64,000 nt of DNA, taken from NCBI GenBank assembly GCA_028673005.1, contig CM054117.1, forward strand, positions 53,567,370 to 53,631,369, in the 5' to 3' direction. The notes under the pieces were generated by a model that did not search any database, was not told the DNA's origin, and saw only the letters and a program-made list of their open reading frames with translations. Positions 45,330-56,569 of the stretch are shown in pieces. This DNA is from Tanypteryx hageni. Its lineage: Eukaryota; Arthropoda; Insecta; Odonata; Petaluridae. The first letter of the stretch is position 1. Each line of letters starts with the position of its first letter. A program made the position numbers and the translations under genes.

Positions 45330-45395
45330 ATCCTGGAATCGAACTCGGGATCTTGGATTCAGATGCAAACATAATTCTCGACCTTAGCCTGGGTA
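45330..45395 (-). repeat. tRNA-derived SINE-like segment
   Basis: The minus-strand A-box-like GGCTAAGGTCGAGAA (complement ~45376-45390) and B-box GAGTTCGATTCC (complement 45335-45346) are at tRNA-like spacing. They are followed by an ATTTTTTCCCAGTTTCTCGG body. It is inserted just downstream of the 44790-45245 repeat. Confidence 0.55.
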
Positions 45396-45598
45396 AAAGT
45401 GGTTTCCCTGCAAAAATTGGCTCTCGCGATATCCGAATGCATATAGGACAGACAGACACTCTTCTTTAGAAATTAGAAACTCAGAATACAAATTGCATAC
45501 AAGAAATGTCTTTCGGTACGACTTCTAGGTCAGAATTTGACGGTCCCGGGACTTTGTTATCGATTATTTTACCTCTCAAGTGACAAGGAGAAAACTTG

Positions 45599-45606
45599 TG
45601 ACGTCA
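45599..45606. promoter_or_regulatory. CRE/ATF-type TGACGTCA
   Basis: A perfect TGACGTCA in CTTGTGACGTCATGC, followed by TTTTTTGGCGGGAA, an E2F-like TTGGCGGGAA. The context recalls 6833 near the THAP exon. Confidence 0.35.
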
Positions 45607-45704
45607 TGCTCTGGCGGTATTTTTTGGCGGGAATATTTAAGCCTAGACTAGTTCAGTATTATTTGAGACGTGATAGTGTCCGGATGTGCTGAAGGAAGTT
45701 CCCG

Positions 45705-45758
45705 ATTTGCGATCACCGCTTCGAAGAGAAGAGTAATCTCTTCAACAGCAATGAATAA
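45705..45758 (+). pseudogene. Possible THAP-domain relic
   Basis: One frame reads ICDHRFEEKSNLFNSNE and stop. The CxxHRFEEK pattern resembles the Cys-x2-His-F end of a THAP domain. A stop lies shortly upstream in the same frame, and the earlier Cys pair and Trp are not visible. The only other support is the upstream TGACGTCA and shared repeat, as at 6200-7183. Chance resemblance is quite possible. Confidence 0.2.
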
Positions 45759-46041
45759 TTAGCAATGTATCCATCAGCGTAGAAAAAATAACAGCTTTAA
45801 GAAAACAAATAGTTCTTTTTGTTAATTGTTCAACAAAATTTTAACGAGATAGAGTTCGTCATATTAGTAATAAAATTTTTCATTTTAAAACCTTGTGAGA
45901 ATAAAAGCAAGTTTTTGGCGGGAAAGAAAAAGAATCGCGACCTTTTCGAGCGATTTCGCTTGCGATAAGTCTATTTAAGATGCCTCTTCTTTTACCGCAT
46001 TAAAGCACCATCTTTGAGTTTCGTTTCTTTTCCCATTTCAG

Positions 46042-46263
46042 GTGCGACTCGACTGTGAATCCCACACCCATTCCTTCCATTTCCAATATCTATCTTTTGC
46101 CCTTTAGTTCCTCGTTGAAGTGCTTTTCATTTTCCACCCTTTCCAAGCTTAATCTTGCACGCCCCGGTGAAGTGATATGGTCTGTGATGAAGTGTGTGAT
46201 GAGTTTCTTACATCGCGGGATGATGACTTCTCCCACCGCGGGAACATCTACACCGCAGCAAAG
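46042..46263 (+). CDS. Candidate coding exon, tentatively M13 (neprilysin-like) peptidase
   Basis: A 222-nt block follows acceptor cgtttcttttcccatttcag and precedes a GTAGGG donor at 46264. Entering in phase 2, one frame is open for 73 codons and leaves in phase 2, like the candidate exons at 21421 and 31700. It includes LNLARPGEVIWSVMKCVMSF. The 'h.W.VhK.hh.FL' pattern resembles the 'NYL.WR.V......L' helix of M13 N-terminal domains, the next landmark expected. The first half is Ser/Pro-rich and less convincing. A second frame from ATG 46177 reads MVCDEVCDEFLTSRDDDFSH to the same donor in phase 0, with an upstream in-frame stop. It could instead be the start of a different gene after a 5' UTR exon. 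I favour the phase-2 reading only because of phase agreement. Confidence 0.35.
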
Positions 46264-46269
46264 GTAGGG

Positions 46270-47960
46270 AGACGTCTTTTCTTAGAAAAAGTGCTCTCCG
46301 AGTCCCCTTTTATTTCCAGTTTCGGTTGAATGGCGTTTAGGGCGTCGCGAGCAAAGGCATTCGATTGAAACGAATGTGATTTCAAATGGTGCGATTAGGA
46401 TGTGCCGCGATTAAAGATGGGTTGATTGAAGTGAAGGCCAGGCTTTAATTAAGATAAATAAACGAAAGAGTTTCATTAACTCTGCGTACAGGCCGATGGA
46501 CCATTTTTGTCTAATCATCGCTTTAAATGAATCTATCTTTCTATCGGTATAATTTTCTCAAACGGGTCCAATTGTGTGTTGACTATGCACACCTCTCTGA
46601 AATCAGTGTCCGCGCGCTAATGATTTCAGATGGTGGCACTAAAGTGACGAGCGTGACTGTAGGTTTATCCATTTTGCACAATAAAATGCAGTTGAAATTT
46701 AATCGGCGAATATGATTTTTGTATCTGGTTTTCATATAAGCTGGCGAGTAATTCGACCCATAAGTTTACTTGTATTTCCTTTAGTGATTATATCTGTGGC
46801 AGATATATCATGCATCGTTTGCGATTTGATCTGAATTGGCCTTAAAAATTTTGGTGGTAGCTACGATAAAATATTTCAGTCGATTTTCGTACTATGAGTA
46901 AGTTGAATTCACTTCTCCGAATCGTTTGAACTCGCCTCTTCCCCATATAATTTTTTTGCGAAAGGTTTTGCGCAAATATATTCTATTTCTATGAACTAGA
47001 CTCTCGCAGTGCTATTTTATGTCGTTCGTTCTACAGAGATTGGCCGCATTTCAACGCAATAACGATCACATTTACGATGAAATATTATCACGAGGAATAA
47101 TCGTAGTTTAAAATGACTGGGTTGGGTTGGATTTTTTCGATATTAACTACAGAAAATCGCTTAAAAGACGCCACTGTTCAGTGCGACAATGCGATGGTAT
47201 TTCCTAGTTGCTATTCAGTAAATCAGCAATAAAAACCAATGCTGTCTTACTGTATTTTAGTCAAGTCACTGAGAAATAAAATAGAGGCTCTTCCATTGGC
47301 CCCTTAAGGGGCCCAAATCGCTTCGCTCGCCTATAATTTTGAAGCGAATTCAGCATGAATTTAATGAATATTTTAAATATAAAGTACCTTTTCATTAAAA
47401 CTGGCTCGCCTATAACACGGGTTCTTAAAACACAGAATTGGCCACAAGGTAGATTATTTTTTTATATAAAAAAATTCGCTTCGCAAGATTTGTTTCCATT
47501 TAGAGAGAGAGAGGCTTATATTTTGCATAGGGTAAAACGCGTAATTTGAACAAAAATTAAGCACAAAGCTTTAACTTTTGTACTATTTCTACATAAATAC
47601 GATGCATGATCAGTTTCGACGAGTTATCGCCATCATCAGAATTCAACAACAGATAATGACGATCAATCGCAGTTGCATTTTCCCATTACCATCTTTGAGC
47701 GCCATAAAACTTTTCTGCACACACTAATCAGATCCGAAATCCTTTATGGTTGCTAAAAGAGCCCTCCATGTTTACAAATTTTGGAGATAAACCAACAAAT
47801 CTATATGTTGAGGTGTACACATAAATTTATTTATTTATTTTACGCTTTTTGGTGCATTTGAAAAGTTTATATTTAAAAAAAACATTTTTTACATTTCCTG
47901 CATTTAGTTTGTGGGATTTTAGTGTCTAATGTATCGCACTAATGAGCTTCGACCATCACG
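46270..47960. other. Non-genic or intronic stretch
   Basis: An acceptor-like tract ends at ~46319, but the frame after it has no donor. 47590-47645 contains a TCGCCATCATCAGAATTC string reminiscent of foldback arms. No further exon of the candidate M13 gene was found. Confidence 0.35.
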
Positions 47961-47969
47961 GTTGCTACG

Positions 47970-47992
47970 GAAAAAAAGGTTGAGAACCGCTG
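47970..47992 (+). mobile_element. Isolated hAT-type right terminus
   Basis: AAAAAAAGGTTGAGAACCGC followed by TG is the complement of a CAGCGGTTCTCAACC-type hAT end. No matching left end was found within several hundred bp upstream, so the element is truncated or was misjoined. Confidence 0.5.
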
Positions 47993-48120
47993 CACTGGAG
48001 AAATGTTGAGATAGTCTTATGGCTGAAAACCAATTCCTAAATAAGCACTTGAGTATAAAAAATTGAAAAATAAAGTACATGCTCGTCTAAGAAATCTCCA
48101 ATAGCCATAAAAAGGTTATT

Positions 48121-48187
48121 TAAAAATATACTATCGGTAAATCACTACTAAAAACGTCTGGATTGTAGCCCAAATGCGCATCTGATT
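48121..48187 (-). repeat. Single arm of the dispersed foldback family, inverted
   Basis: The complement reads GCGCATTTGGGCTACAATCC and later GTGATTTACCGATAGTATAT, matching the arms near 24606 and 26921. Confidence 0.5.
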
Positions 48188-48199
48188 CTCTGTTTCCTG

Positions 48200-48555
48200 G
48201 ATCTGGTTACGGGAGACAAGTAGTTAATTTTTCCATTTTTGGTACTTAAGAGATTATTCTGGCAAGAGCAGTGGAGAGTTACAGTTATCTTGGAAAGATT
48301 TTATTTCTGTTGATATGGAAGAGAAACCAGTGCTTTAAGTGGAAAAAATAACTGCCGGTACTCTTAATGCTCGTGACATGGCGACGAACGTTTGCAGATA
48401 ATTTAAAGAAACATGCATTCAGTTCAACGTCAAAATGCGTACTGCGATAATAAAACCCAGAGTAAAAGAAAGGGGAAGAGAAACTTTTTTTATTGCATGA
48501 GTTTCTTGTGTTGATATTTACGTATGGGTTGTACATTGAATAGATGCAGTGGCTG
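48200..48555. other. Non-genic stretch
   Basis: A minus-strand 83-codon frame (48285-48536) has no recognisable motif. Nothing else is seen. Confidence 0.4.
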
Positions 48556-48559
48556 TCAA

Positions 48560-48606
48560 ACGCTAAAAACTGAAATTAAAACTCCCAATACGCTAAAAAC
48601 TGAAAT
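48560..48606 (+). repeat. 17-bp direct repeat pair
   Basis: ACGCTAAAAACTGAAAT occurs exactly at 48560-48576 and 48590-48606. Confidence 0.85.
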
Positions 48607-48609
48607 AGG

Positions 48610-49820
48610 TGTCGAAACTGCTTGCCGGACGGTATCCTCCCATTTAAAGCACCGAGAGAAACCCAGCTGATGTATTTCAAAAAAAAAACTTTTAACCCGT
48701 TTGCAGGGCGCAGGGAAATGCGCACCTGCATATGTTGCGTGTCGGAGCGCAGGAGCGAAAGAATTTTGGCACTGCGCGATATAGTCTTACCGAATACCTT
48801 CCGTAACTTTTGATCGAACAGAAGAAGTTGAAAACTTAAAGACGTATTATAGAGGGAAGGTCAACGAGCACCTTATAAATGTAACTGCGTGAAAGGGTTA
48901 CGCTATCCATAAAAATGTTGCTTTCTAGGACTATGATTGATCGGAATGCGGAACGAAATAAACGCAGATTATTCGCATTTCGCGTTGACTTATGCGGAAG
49001 AGCGTTCCCAAACAACCCAAGTATTTAAAGTCTGACCGATAGATGTAAATTTCAATATTAACGTAACCTTAAATGACAAAACGCACTTAATATATAGGTG
49101 GATAAGATTTGGTTCGATACTTTTAAAAAGACGGCATTAACTAATAAAGGATAAATTTATTAACTGTGGTCACGAATGCATTGATCAAATTTTTAGAGAA
49201 AAATACAAATACATCGTAATCATCTAGTCTTTTATTTCTGGTAACGTTTTTCAGACGAGCTTCCACAGTTTTTTTAATTGTTCAATGTGTTTATTCAATA
49301 TAATCACATAAGCTTTAGACTTATGTGAATATTGTAGATAAAAACACAGGCTTAGGAAAAAACTTTCGTCATAAAGTCAAATAAGAATTTTGTTGGAAAA
49401 ATTGCCGTTAAATATCAACTCCAAAAATATTTCGTAGGTAATAAATAGAAGTGGTAAATTAAGTAGCTCTAATAGCAATAAAAAAACGATAAGCCTAATA
49501 TACTCATGGCTATGAATTGGAATCAAAGCAAAGACGGATTCGATAATTCTTTTTTCAACGAATAAATTCATTCAAGGCTTTTGGAGAGAAAACTTCGAAA
49601 AATTACATTATGTATTAATTATATGGGCATATATACGTGTATACGCACATGTGAAGCATTTAATCAAAGAGGATTATTATTTTAGCTAGCCACCTTATTC
49701 ATTCCGAAACAAAACAAGTTGGCCAAAAATCGCGTCATATCATAAACGTCGTAAATATTTCATCATGACGAAATCTGAACAACTTTTTTCCTCGCTTGCG
49801 ATCACAACAAATTTCGCCGT
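48610..49820. other. Non-genic stretch
   Basis: A CpG-rich part at 48600-48830 contains a pyrimidine tract ending TTTGCAG, but no donor gives a plausible exon. The remainder is AT-rich. Confidence 0.35.
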
Positions 49821-49824
49821 TGAA

Positions 49825-49852
49825 ATGGACCCGTCAGGCAGCCCTGACGAAG
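49825..49852 (+). CDS. Candidate short first coding exon
   Basis: ATGGACCCGTCAGGCAGCCC continues to GACGAAG and is followed by a near-consensus GTAAGG donor at 49853. It would encode MDPSGSPDE and leave in phase 1. No acceptor lies closely upstream, so it would be a 5'-terminal exon. The surrounding frame is also open for 72 codons in another register. The evidence is limited to the donor and plausible start context. Confidence 0.18.
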
Positions 49853-49859
49853 GTAAGGC

Positions 49860-50184
49860 GATTCGAAATCTCCGAGCACCACAACTTATGTAGCCCATCA
49901 CTTTATTTTTCGCGTGGACGAATGACGGACGACAGTGCTGATTTATTAACCGATCGTTCTCACGCTCTCCTTTTCGTTGGCTATGTCGCGAGAAAAAGAC
50001 GGATAGGTACGTAGATAGATGAGAAGATAGGGGAAGCTAGGGGATGGATTTTATGAAAGAGAGAGAGAGATGGAAGAAGCGTTATAAAAGTCGATACGTC
50101 CATCATGCCCGGGAAATAATGACTTCCGTAACGTGAGAGGCTTCTCTGTTCTAAAATGTCAAACCCTTTCCCGTCAATGAAGGG

Positions 50185-50216
<32 letters not shown>

Positions 50217-52110
50217 TGTGAGATAGAGATAATGGCCAACCATCGAATAAAAAACGCATTGTTGAGGAAGTCGCGATTACGCGTTAAGATACCTTCCGCC
50301 TCCTATTTACTTTTTGAAGCTCATTTTGATGGCTTGATTGAGCCGCCTTCCGATCTGGGTTAACGATCGCTTTTTTCGAGACGCCGACGGGGAGGGAAAA
50401 TAACGGACGATGTGATGTTTGCTCGATGGATATCTCGCGGAATCATCATTCGAACGAAAAGTTCGCTCTCTCTCTCTCTCTCTAAGACACGCACGCGGAA
50501 GAGAGTTTTATCGCCGCTTGAATGCCTGATTGGTGAAAAACAGGAGCAAATAAGGACTCGTGAGAGTGCGTCCTGATATCCGCAGGCAAAAGAAACACGC
50601 GTTTTGATTTTTTTTATTGGCGCTTTGCTCGGTCTTATTCAGAGAAGCGAGAGCCGTGGAAGCGCCTTTAAAAAATACAAAAGGTTCGTAGAGTATCACT
50701 TTGTAAGCGAGAAGCATTTCAGTCTAGTTAGTGGATGTAAATATTTGAGCATCGTGTAAAAATTTATTCTTACGAGAGGATATTTATCGCATATTTTGAG
50801 GTAGGTGTGGGCCACCTTTTGCAAGTGGTGCTACCCTTAATACACCTTAATTAAAGCATCGCACGAAAAGGAAATCTAAAAATGAATGTTTCAAAAATAA
50901 ATAGTCGATCTCAACCTATAACTTGAGCCTGTTAATTACGATTACTCCAGCAGTTATTAAACAGTTGAGTAATGCATATGCCCATCAGCGACAACAGGAG
51001 TTTTATTGGTCATTAGCTGAGGGGGAAAAATTAGAAAATCCAATCCAATTTTTATTGAGAGCGCATGAAAAATAGTTCGGAAACGAAAGAGTTTTAAAAA
51101 AATAAATGTGTAAATATTGACATGTGAAACTATTTAGGATTTTTAGAAAAAAAAATTTACATTTTGAAAAATCACTCGGTAAGCAAATATACAAATAAAA
51201 TTACGGCACTTTTTAGGTATTGGTAATTAATATTGCCTACTTTATAAGCCTTTCTTTTAATTACCGTAGCTGTAGTCATAACTATACTGGGACAGGATTA
51301 ATACGAAAGCTATAATTATCTATACATATAAAGTAAGCCTTTGCTTAGCATTGTTACACAATAAAATTTAAATATAAAAAATATTTTATTCAAAGACTTT
51401 GTTTGAAATCTTAATACAAAACGCACGGAAATGCAGTGATTTACGTAATCAACAAATATTCGCTCGGCCTTTGTCCTGAGATGCACCAATAGCCCAGAGG
51501 CTTCAATAAATTGCATTAAAAAAGCAGAACGTATAGTCACTTCATTTCTTTTAACTGAATTGTTATTCAGATACTCAAGTCGTCGTGTCATCATCAATTA
51601 TGTTGGCGGCGGAGAAAAATCCGACTTGACCGAGGTGAAAATATTGAGTCCACTTAATGCGGACAGCCCCGAGGGTCATCAGAAAGATTGACACTCTTTG
51701 TGGAATAGTAATGAACTGAAAAAAAGTCAAAAGTAAAATTTGGAAAATGGTTTTACCTTTTATTTAAGGAGTCGGCAAACCCTTGATGCCAAATCCTGTT
51801 TTACGTGATGCAAATCTCTTTGAATCTATCGATCGGAAAATAATAAATATGTTTACTCATAATATTAAGGGAGATGCTTAGATCAATGATCAAGATAAAT
51901 ACTTTTATACCACCGAAGAAGGCTACATTGTAATTAAAAGGCGATTTCTATACTTTATTTCGTTTTTTAATTGGCAAGAGATTGGTAGTAATTTAAAGGC
52001 ACTAACGCGGACAGCAATGTTACGTAACTTAAGATATTTCTCTGAAGAATAATAGACGTAGGTTAGCAACGGGCTTCACGCGCCCATCGCACTTAACAAT
52101 TACCTATGTC
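49860..52110. other. Non-genic stretch with GA microsatellite
   Basis: (AG)n at about 50190-50216 and (CT)n near 50466-50482. CpG-rich parts to ~50700, AT-rich afterwards. No exon supported. Confidence 0.4.
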
Positions 52111-52115
52111 ACAGC

Positions 52116-52188
52116 TGAGTCAGGTAGCGCTTTGCGTCGGGCGGACAGTCATGCGTCAAGCTTGTTCACTCCATCCTATGGTATAAAA
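52116..52188 (+). promoter_or_regulatory. Promoter-like pair: AP-1 site and TATA box
   Basis: TGAGTCA (52116-52122, AP-1 consensus) lies 60 bp before a strong TATAAAA (52182-52188, in GGTATAAAAGAAGG). About 35 bp further is TTTAAATTTCTGTG, with no clear initiator. The downstream 72-codon frame (52199-52417) is Arg/Lys-rich and unrecognised. Confidence 0.28.
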
Positions 52189-52199
52189 GAAGGGGCATG

Positions 52200-52890
52200 T
52201 GTGTGTGGGTTTAAATTTCTGTGTACGTGTGACTTTTTCACGTAAATCCCAGAGGATAACCCGCTACGTGCGTCTCGACTCAAGGCTGAAAAGAAGCAAG
52301 ATAAAAAAAAAACCATTATCGCCGTTCCAGAAAAGCTCCCTCTTCAATCTCCGGGGGACAAAAGAAGGTTTCGCGGCGCGAAAAGAAGGCGACAGAAAAG
52401 CGTCGTTCGAGGAATAACTCACTCATCTCGACCGCCCATCCCCGTTCTCCATGTGACCCTCTCTCTCTCTCTTCTCGCCCACTCCCACCCCACTTTAACC
52501 TCCCCTTCTCCTTCATCTACCTCCCCTCTCCCCTTTATCCCTCCCGTACCATTTATCTCCCTCCCCACAACTCTTCTCGCGTCGGGAATCGTGGTCAAGG
52601 CGACCGATTGCCGTGAGTCACGTCGCGCAGCTGCGGTGGCACCGCGACACCATCGGGTCCAGCCTCCTCGAGGACGATTTTGCCTTATCTGAAGCAGACA
52701 GTGTCTCTCCTCTCACCCTCTGCCCTTGTTATCCTCCAAACCTCCGTCCTTCCTTCTCTTATTTATTCATGAAGTGTCGCCGATCGATAAGGCGTGGGTT
52801 GTTCAGGGGAACGAAGCCAATATCGTACAGAGAGTCTCTTTTGAGGAGTGTATTTACTAGCAATATCCAGGAATAATATTATGTTTTGAT
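52200..52890. other. CpG-rich and pyrimidine-rich stretch with a tRNA-like trace
   Basis: 52450-52565 is a pyrimidine tract. At 52585-52680 a GC-rich piece holds GTGGTCAAGGCGACCG (A-box-like) and GGGTCCAGCCTCC (weakly B-box-like). It translates as SGIVVKATDCRES, a peptide pattern often seen in conceptual translations of tRNA-derived repeats. The 79- and 87-codon frames here are therefore doubtful. Confidence 0.3.
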
Positions 52891-55608
52891 ATTTTTAGAA
52901 AAAATACATAAGCTCGCTTCGTCCTAAAGCCTTCCCTCTTCTCTTTATCCAATCTCTAAACACATAAAATATTCGGTGACGAGCCGGTTCAAACAATTCT
53001 CTTGCGATTCTCTCAATTTATGTTACATAGATGTCAGTCTTTTTTTTAATCCATTCAGGTGCAAAGTTACTCTCGGCGAGTGTCAGTGTATACATTCATC
53101 CCGGTTATGATTACATTGTTTGTTATTCTGTTGAAGAACTGATTGTGTTGGGAAGGAAGTTGAACGTCTGTGGTGTGTAATTTTGATCGGTTTTCCACTA
53201 CTTGTTAACATATTCCTGTTGATTTGTTAATTTCCAAAATTATTTAACATAAATACCAATAAATATTCTCAGTATGCTTCATTGAAAATTTTATCATTTA
53301 TTTATCGATTTCCTTTCGATTATTGAAAGGTTAGGAAATATACTCTGTGTATAATAGAAATCTCATCAAGATTTTCGTATAAAAATTTGTAATGTATATA
53401 ATTAAAATGCTTCAAGTTCATTATAACTTAAGTACTGAATCGGTAGAAGTGTACTTACTGCTCTCTTAAATGGCGATTAAACTAGACCTAATGTTTTCTA
53501 GGAATTGATGGAACCGGTTTTAATTTTTCCGATTTTTATTAGATGTACGAAGCATGAATATCCACTTGGTACATTATATGCCCGCGGGAGATCTGCGCTA
53601 GAGGAAGTCCATCAAAGCTGTCTCAGACATTTCCTGACATTGGCTATGAAATGAATTACCTTCCATCATATCCGCCCCAGACCGACTGTGATTTCTCTCA
53701 CATATTTCCTCGTCAAAGAAGTAGCATATGTTTTTTTTAATTCTTGCGTCATAAAAATATCGAATGCTACTTTGATTTCAATTGAAAAGCATAGCAGAAA
53801 TCATTTGGCGAGGAAAATACCAAGCGTTTGAATAAGAGCTAAATAAAAAGTGTACGCTGGCACATCGGAGTCAATAAAACACTTGACTGCAGTAAGAATC
53901 GGTTGCGAAGTGAGAGGCGGAGGTGAACGAGTAGCCCGGTCATTGGTCATTAAGTGTAAGGTAAGGAGTTGACATGTGGAGGACAGCATCGTTAAAATTC
54001 GCTTTTCTCGATGTACCGTTATTGTTGAGGAGCGGAAGGAACTACAAAGTGGTCTCATAAGATTACTTTTACCGTAGAAAAATCAATGTCGTTACTTTAT
54101 CCGCATCAAACTGAGCAAGTTTCTTTGTATTTAAAGACGGGTTAGACAACTACTGCTGCGACGTAACACTGGCAGTAACACAGCGATGATAAGCAAACGC
54201 GTGATATAATCAGAATTAAACGTGATAATACACCTAAATACTACTTTCGCTATTTTAATATGAATTAACGAGCTTAAAGGCATCAATTTCGTTTACTTGC
54301 ACAAATGCAATTTGTTCAAATTTGGTTCAAGAAGTTGACTACATTCAGTAAAAACCAAGTAAAATTAAATAGCTGTTTTTAATTTTTTTAATGTGCAAAA
54401 GTAAAACATTTTCCGTAAAAGTTGCATAAATAAATAAGAGAAATATTTTATGCATTTTATTCTGTTTTCGAGACTTTTTAGAAAAAGAATAATGAGAAGG
54501 CCTACATTCCCTAAATCAATCAAATTGAATTTGTAATCCTCATCCTTTTGTATTATAACGTCCCGGTTAACCACAGAATGTTTTCGTATATAAATATATG
54601 CATTATCAAATTCTCGGTAGATGTGTGAATTAAAATGTATTGATATTTTAGGATATTTTAGTACTTATGAAAATACTATGTACTCCGACCATTCCAAACA
54701 TTTTTTGCAGAAAGAGCTACTTGTAATACTTATTTAGCGTGGCAGTGAATTTCTTTACGGAGTTCGTGGTTTATGGCCTTGATTTATGGAGTAGAATAGC
54801 TGATATTACATCCAATATATTTCCAAATTTGCCATCAATATAATCATCGCGCTGTACATGAATTAATTTCTTAAGAAATCTTGGTCTATAATTTCCAGCA
54901 TGAGACATGTTAATATCGAGCAAAATTAGAAAGGAAAAATCTAATACTTTCCGTTAATTTTTTCACATCGTCCAAGCGAGGTTTAAAACGCGCCGAACAA
55001 ATCTTTTAAATGACTCCCTTCAAGGAAGCTTAATAGATATAATAACGTCTGGTTTTATCGCTCTCTAAACAAGGACGAAAAGCAACAACAAGCGAAAAAC
55101 CAGTATCGTCCGAATCGAAAGTAACTTTTGGTTACGGAATTTTATTTTAATTGCAGCGATTTAAATCTCGTACAAAAAGCGGTGTGATATGAGGAAATGA
55201 GTCTCCCGTTCTTTAAATGAGACGGAAAACAAATCTGGGGCTTCAATTCCGGTCCTTGAGGCGGCGAGAAAATTTAAATGCAAGCAAAGTGGAAAGTTCC
55301 TCCTTCGGAAGGAGATCCAGAAAAAAGACTCTTTACGTTTTTAATTCCTTGGGGACGCGGTTATAAAAAGGAAGGGCGGATGCATTTTTATTTTTGGAAA
55401 AAAACGATCGTCTTTGAAAGAGGGTTTTAAAAAATCTTATACGACTTTTCTCCCTCGCGTAGCCCACTTTCGAGATTCCGTGTGAATATCCTAGAAAAAC
55501 GAGGGAGAAAAGGTCATATAGGATGGAAAAGATTAAAAAAAAACTACAGATGCCCTTCTATATAGGGAAACTTTTTATGCGCAATTTATCTTATATGTTA
55601 CGTATATA
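52891..55608. other. AT-rich non-genic stretch
   Basis: No supportable exon. Minus-strand frames at 53801-54058 and 54365-54574 show no recognisable domain. Confidence 0.4.
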
Positions 55609-55621
55609 TATATTATAAGAA

Positions 55622-55695
55622 GGTTTAAGGGTTAAATGTAAGAGTGGACCTTATGATCTAAATTTCTCCTGAATAAAGAGATTTATCTATCTATC
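55622..55695 (+). mobile_element. 5'-truncated non-LTR retrotransposon tail with target duplication
   Basis: A 74-bp insert ends in CTGAATAAAGAGATTTATCT and (ATCT)n, a typical LINE 3' tail with microsatellite-like repeats. It is bounded by an exact 13-bp duplication TATATTATAAGAA at 55609-55621 and 55696-55708. This is the signature of target-primed reverse transcription with extreme 5' truncation. Confidence 0.82.
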
Positions 55696-55708
55696 TATAT
55701 TATAAGAA

Positions 55709-56427
55709 AAGAGTACGGCATTAGACTTAAATATCAGTATATAAAGCCCGCGTCACGTACCGAGCACAAGATAAAACTGTAAAGAGACAAAACTGGCGGT
55801 GTAGCTACCTCTACGCAGATTAAGCGGGTCCCATTTCAAGAGATGGCAACTAAGACACTGAAAAATGTCCATTTTTATTTCTGCTTGTGATATATGAAAT
55901 TATATTTTATATTTACTTGTGGCATAAAAAACGGTAATACTGCTTGTTTCCTTTACACATATCTCAGGTTATGCAGAACAAACTCGAACTTCGACTTTAG
56001 GCCTGCATTATAAAGCGTTACTGATAATGTAACGAATTTTGATTTTGCACTATGTAACTGCCTTTTCAGACCGTGAATTGCTAATTACACCAAAAATCGA
56101 TTTTTGACGATGTTTAGAACTAATGTGCTAACTCAGCACGAATAGAGGTGCATTGGTAAAGTGAGCAACCGTACTGATTTATTCAGTACCCTTCTGATTT
56201 TTACTATATTGTACTGATTGACTCTTTATTTTAACTCGTAAATATAATAAATCCTCATATGATATATTATTCCTTCATGAGATCACTTAGCTCACGTCTT
56301 CTGTATCTGTCCCACAATTTAAAACGATTTATTTGTGCCTATTTAAATAAATAAACACTTTGAAAGATAGATAACTTTTATTATAGAATATTCGTAAAAA
56401 AATAATACAAATATTTATATAGATTGA
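55709..56427. other. AT-rich non-genic stretch
   Basis: It includes repeated GTACTGAT motifs near 56188-56240 with a small inverted repeat GTACTGA..TCAGTAC. Nothing coding. Confidence 0.4.
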
Positions 56428-56562
56428 GATGTTGAACTTGCAGCAAAAGAATTTAAATTGGTTTGCCTGACTGATCCAGACAGTATTACCGAATTTGCTG
56501 CTTTTTTAAGGGCAACATATGCCAGTTTTACTGAATTGGGTGCAAAAAAAGTGATCACTTAA
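56428..56562 (+). CDS. Candidate terminal coding fragment, unrecognised
   Basis: A 44-codon open stretch ends at TAA 56560-56562. It is preceded by an in-frame stop, and TTGAACTTGCAG supplies a possible acceptor ending at ~56442 (phase 1). The product reads AAKEFKLVCLTDPDSITEFA then AFLRATYASFTELGAKK. It is well-balanced soluble-looking sequence in an otherwise AT-rich region. I recognise no family. It may be a last exon, a retrocopy fragment or a transposon-derived peptide. No ATG lies in frame at its start. Confidence 0.25.
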   Translation, partial: DVELAAKEFKLVCLTDPDSITEFAAFLRATYASFTELGAKKVIT

Positions 56563-56569
56563 TGCATTG

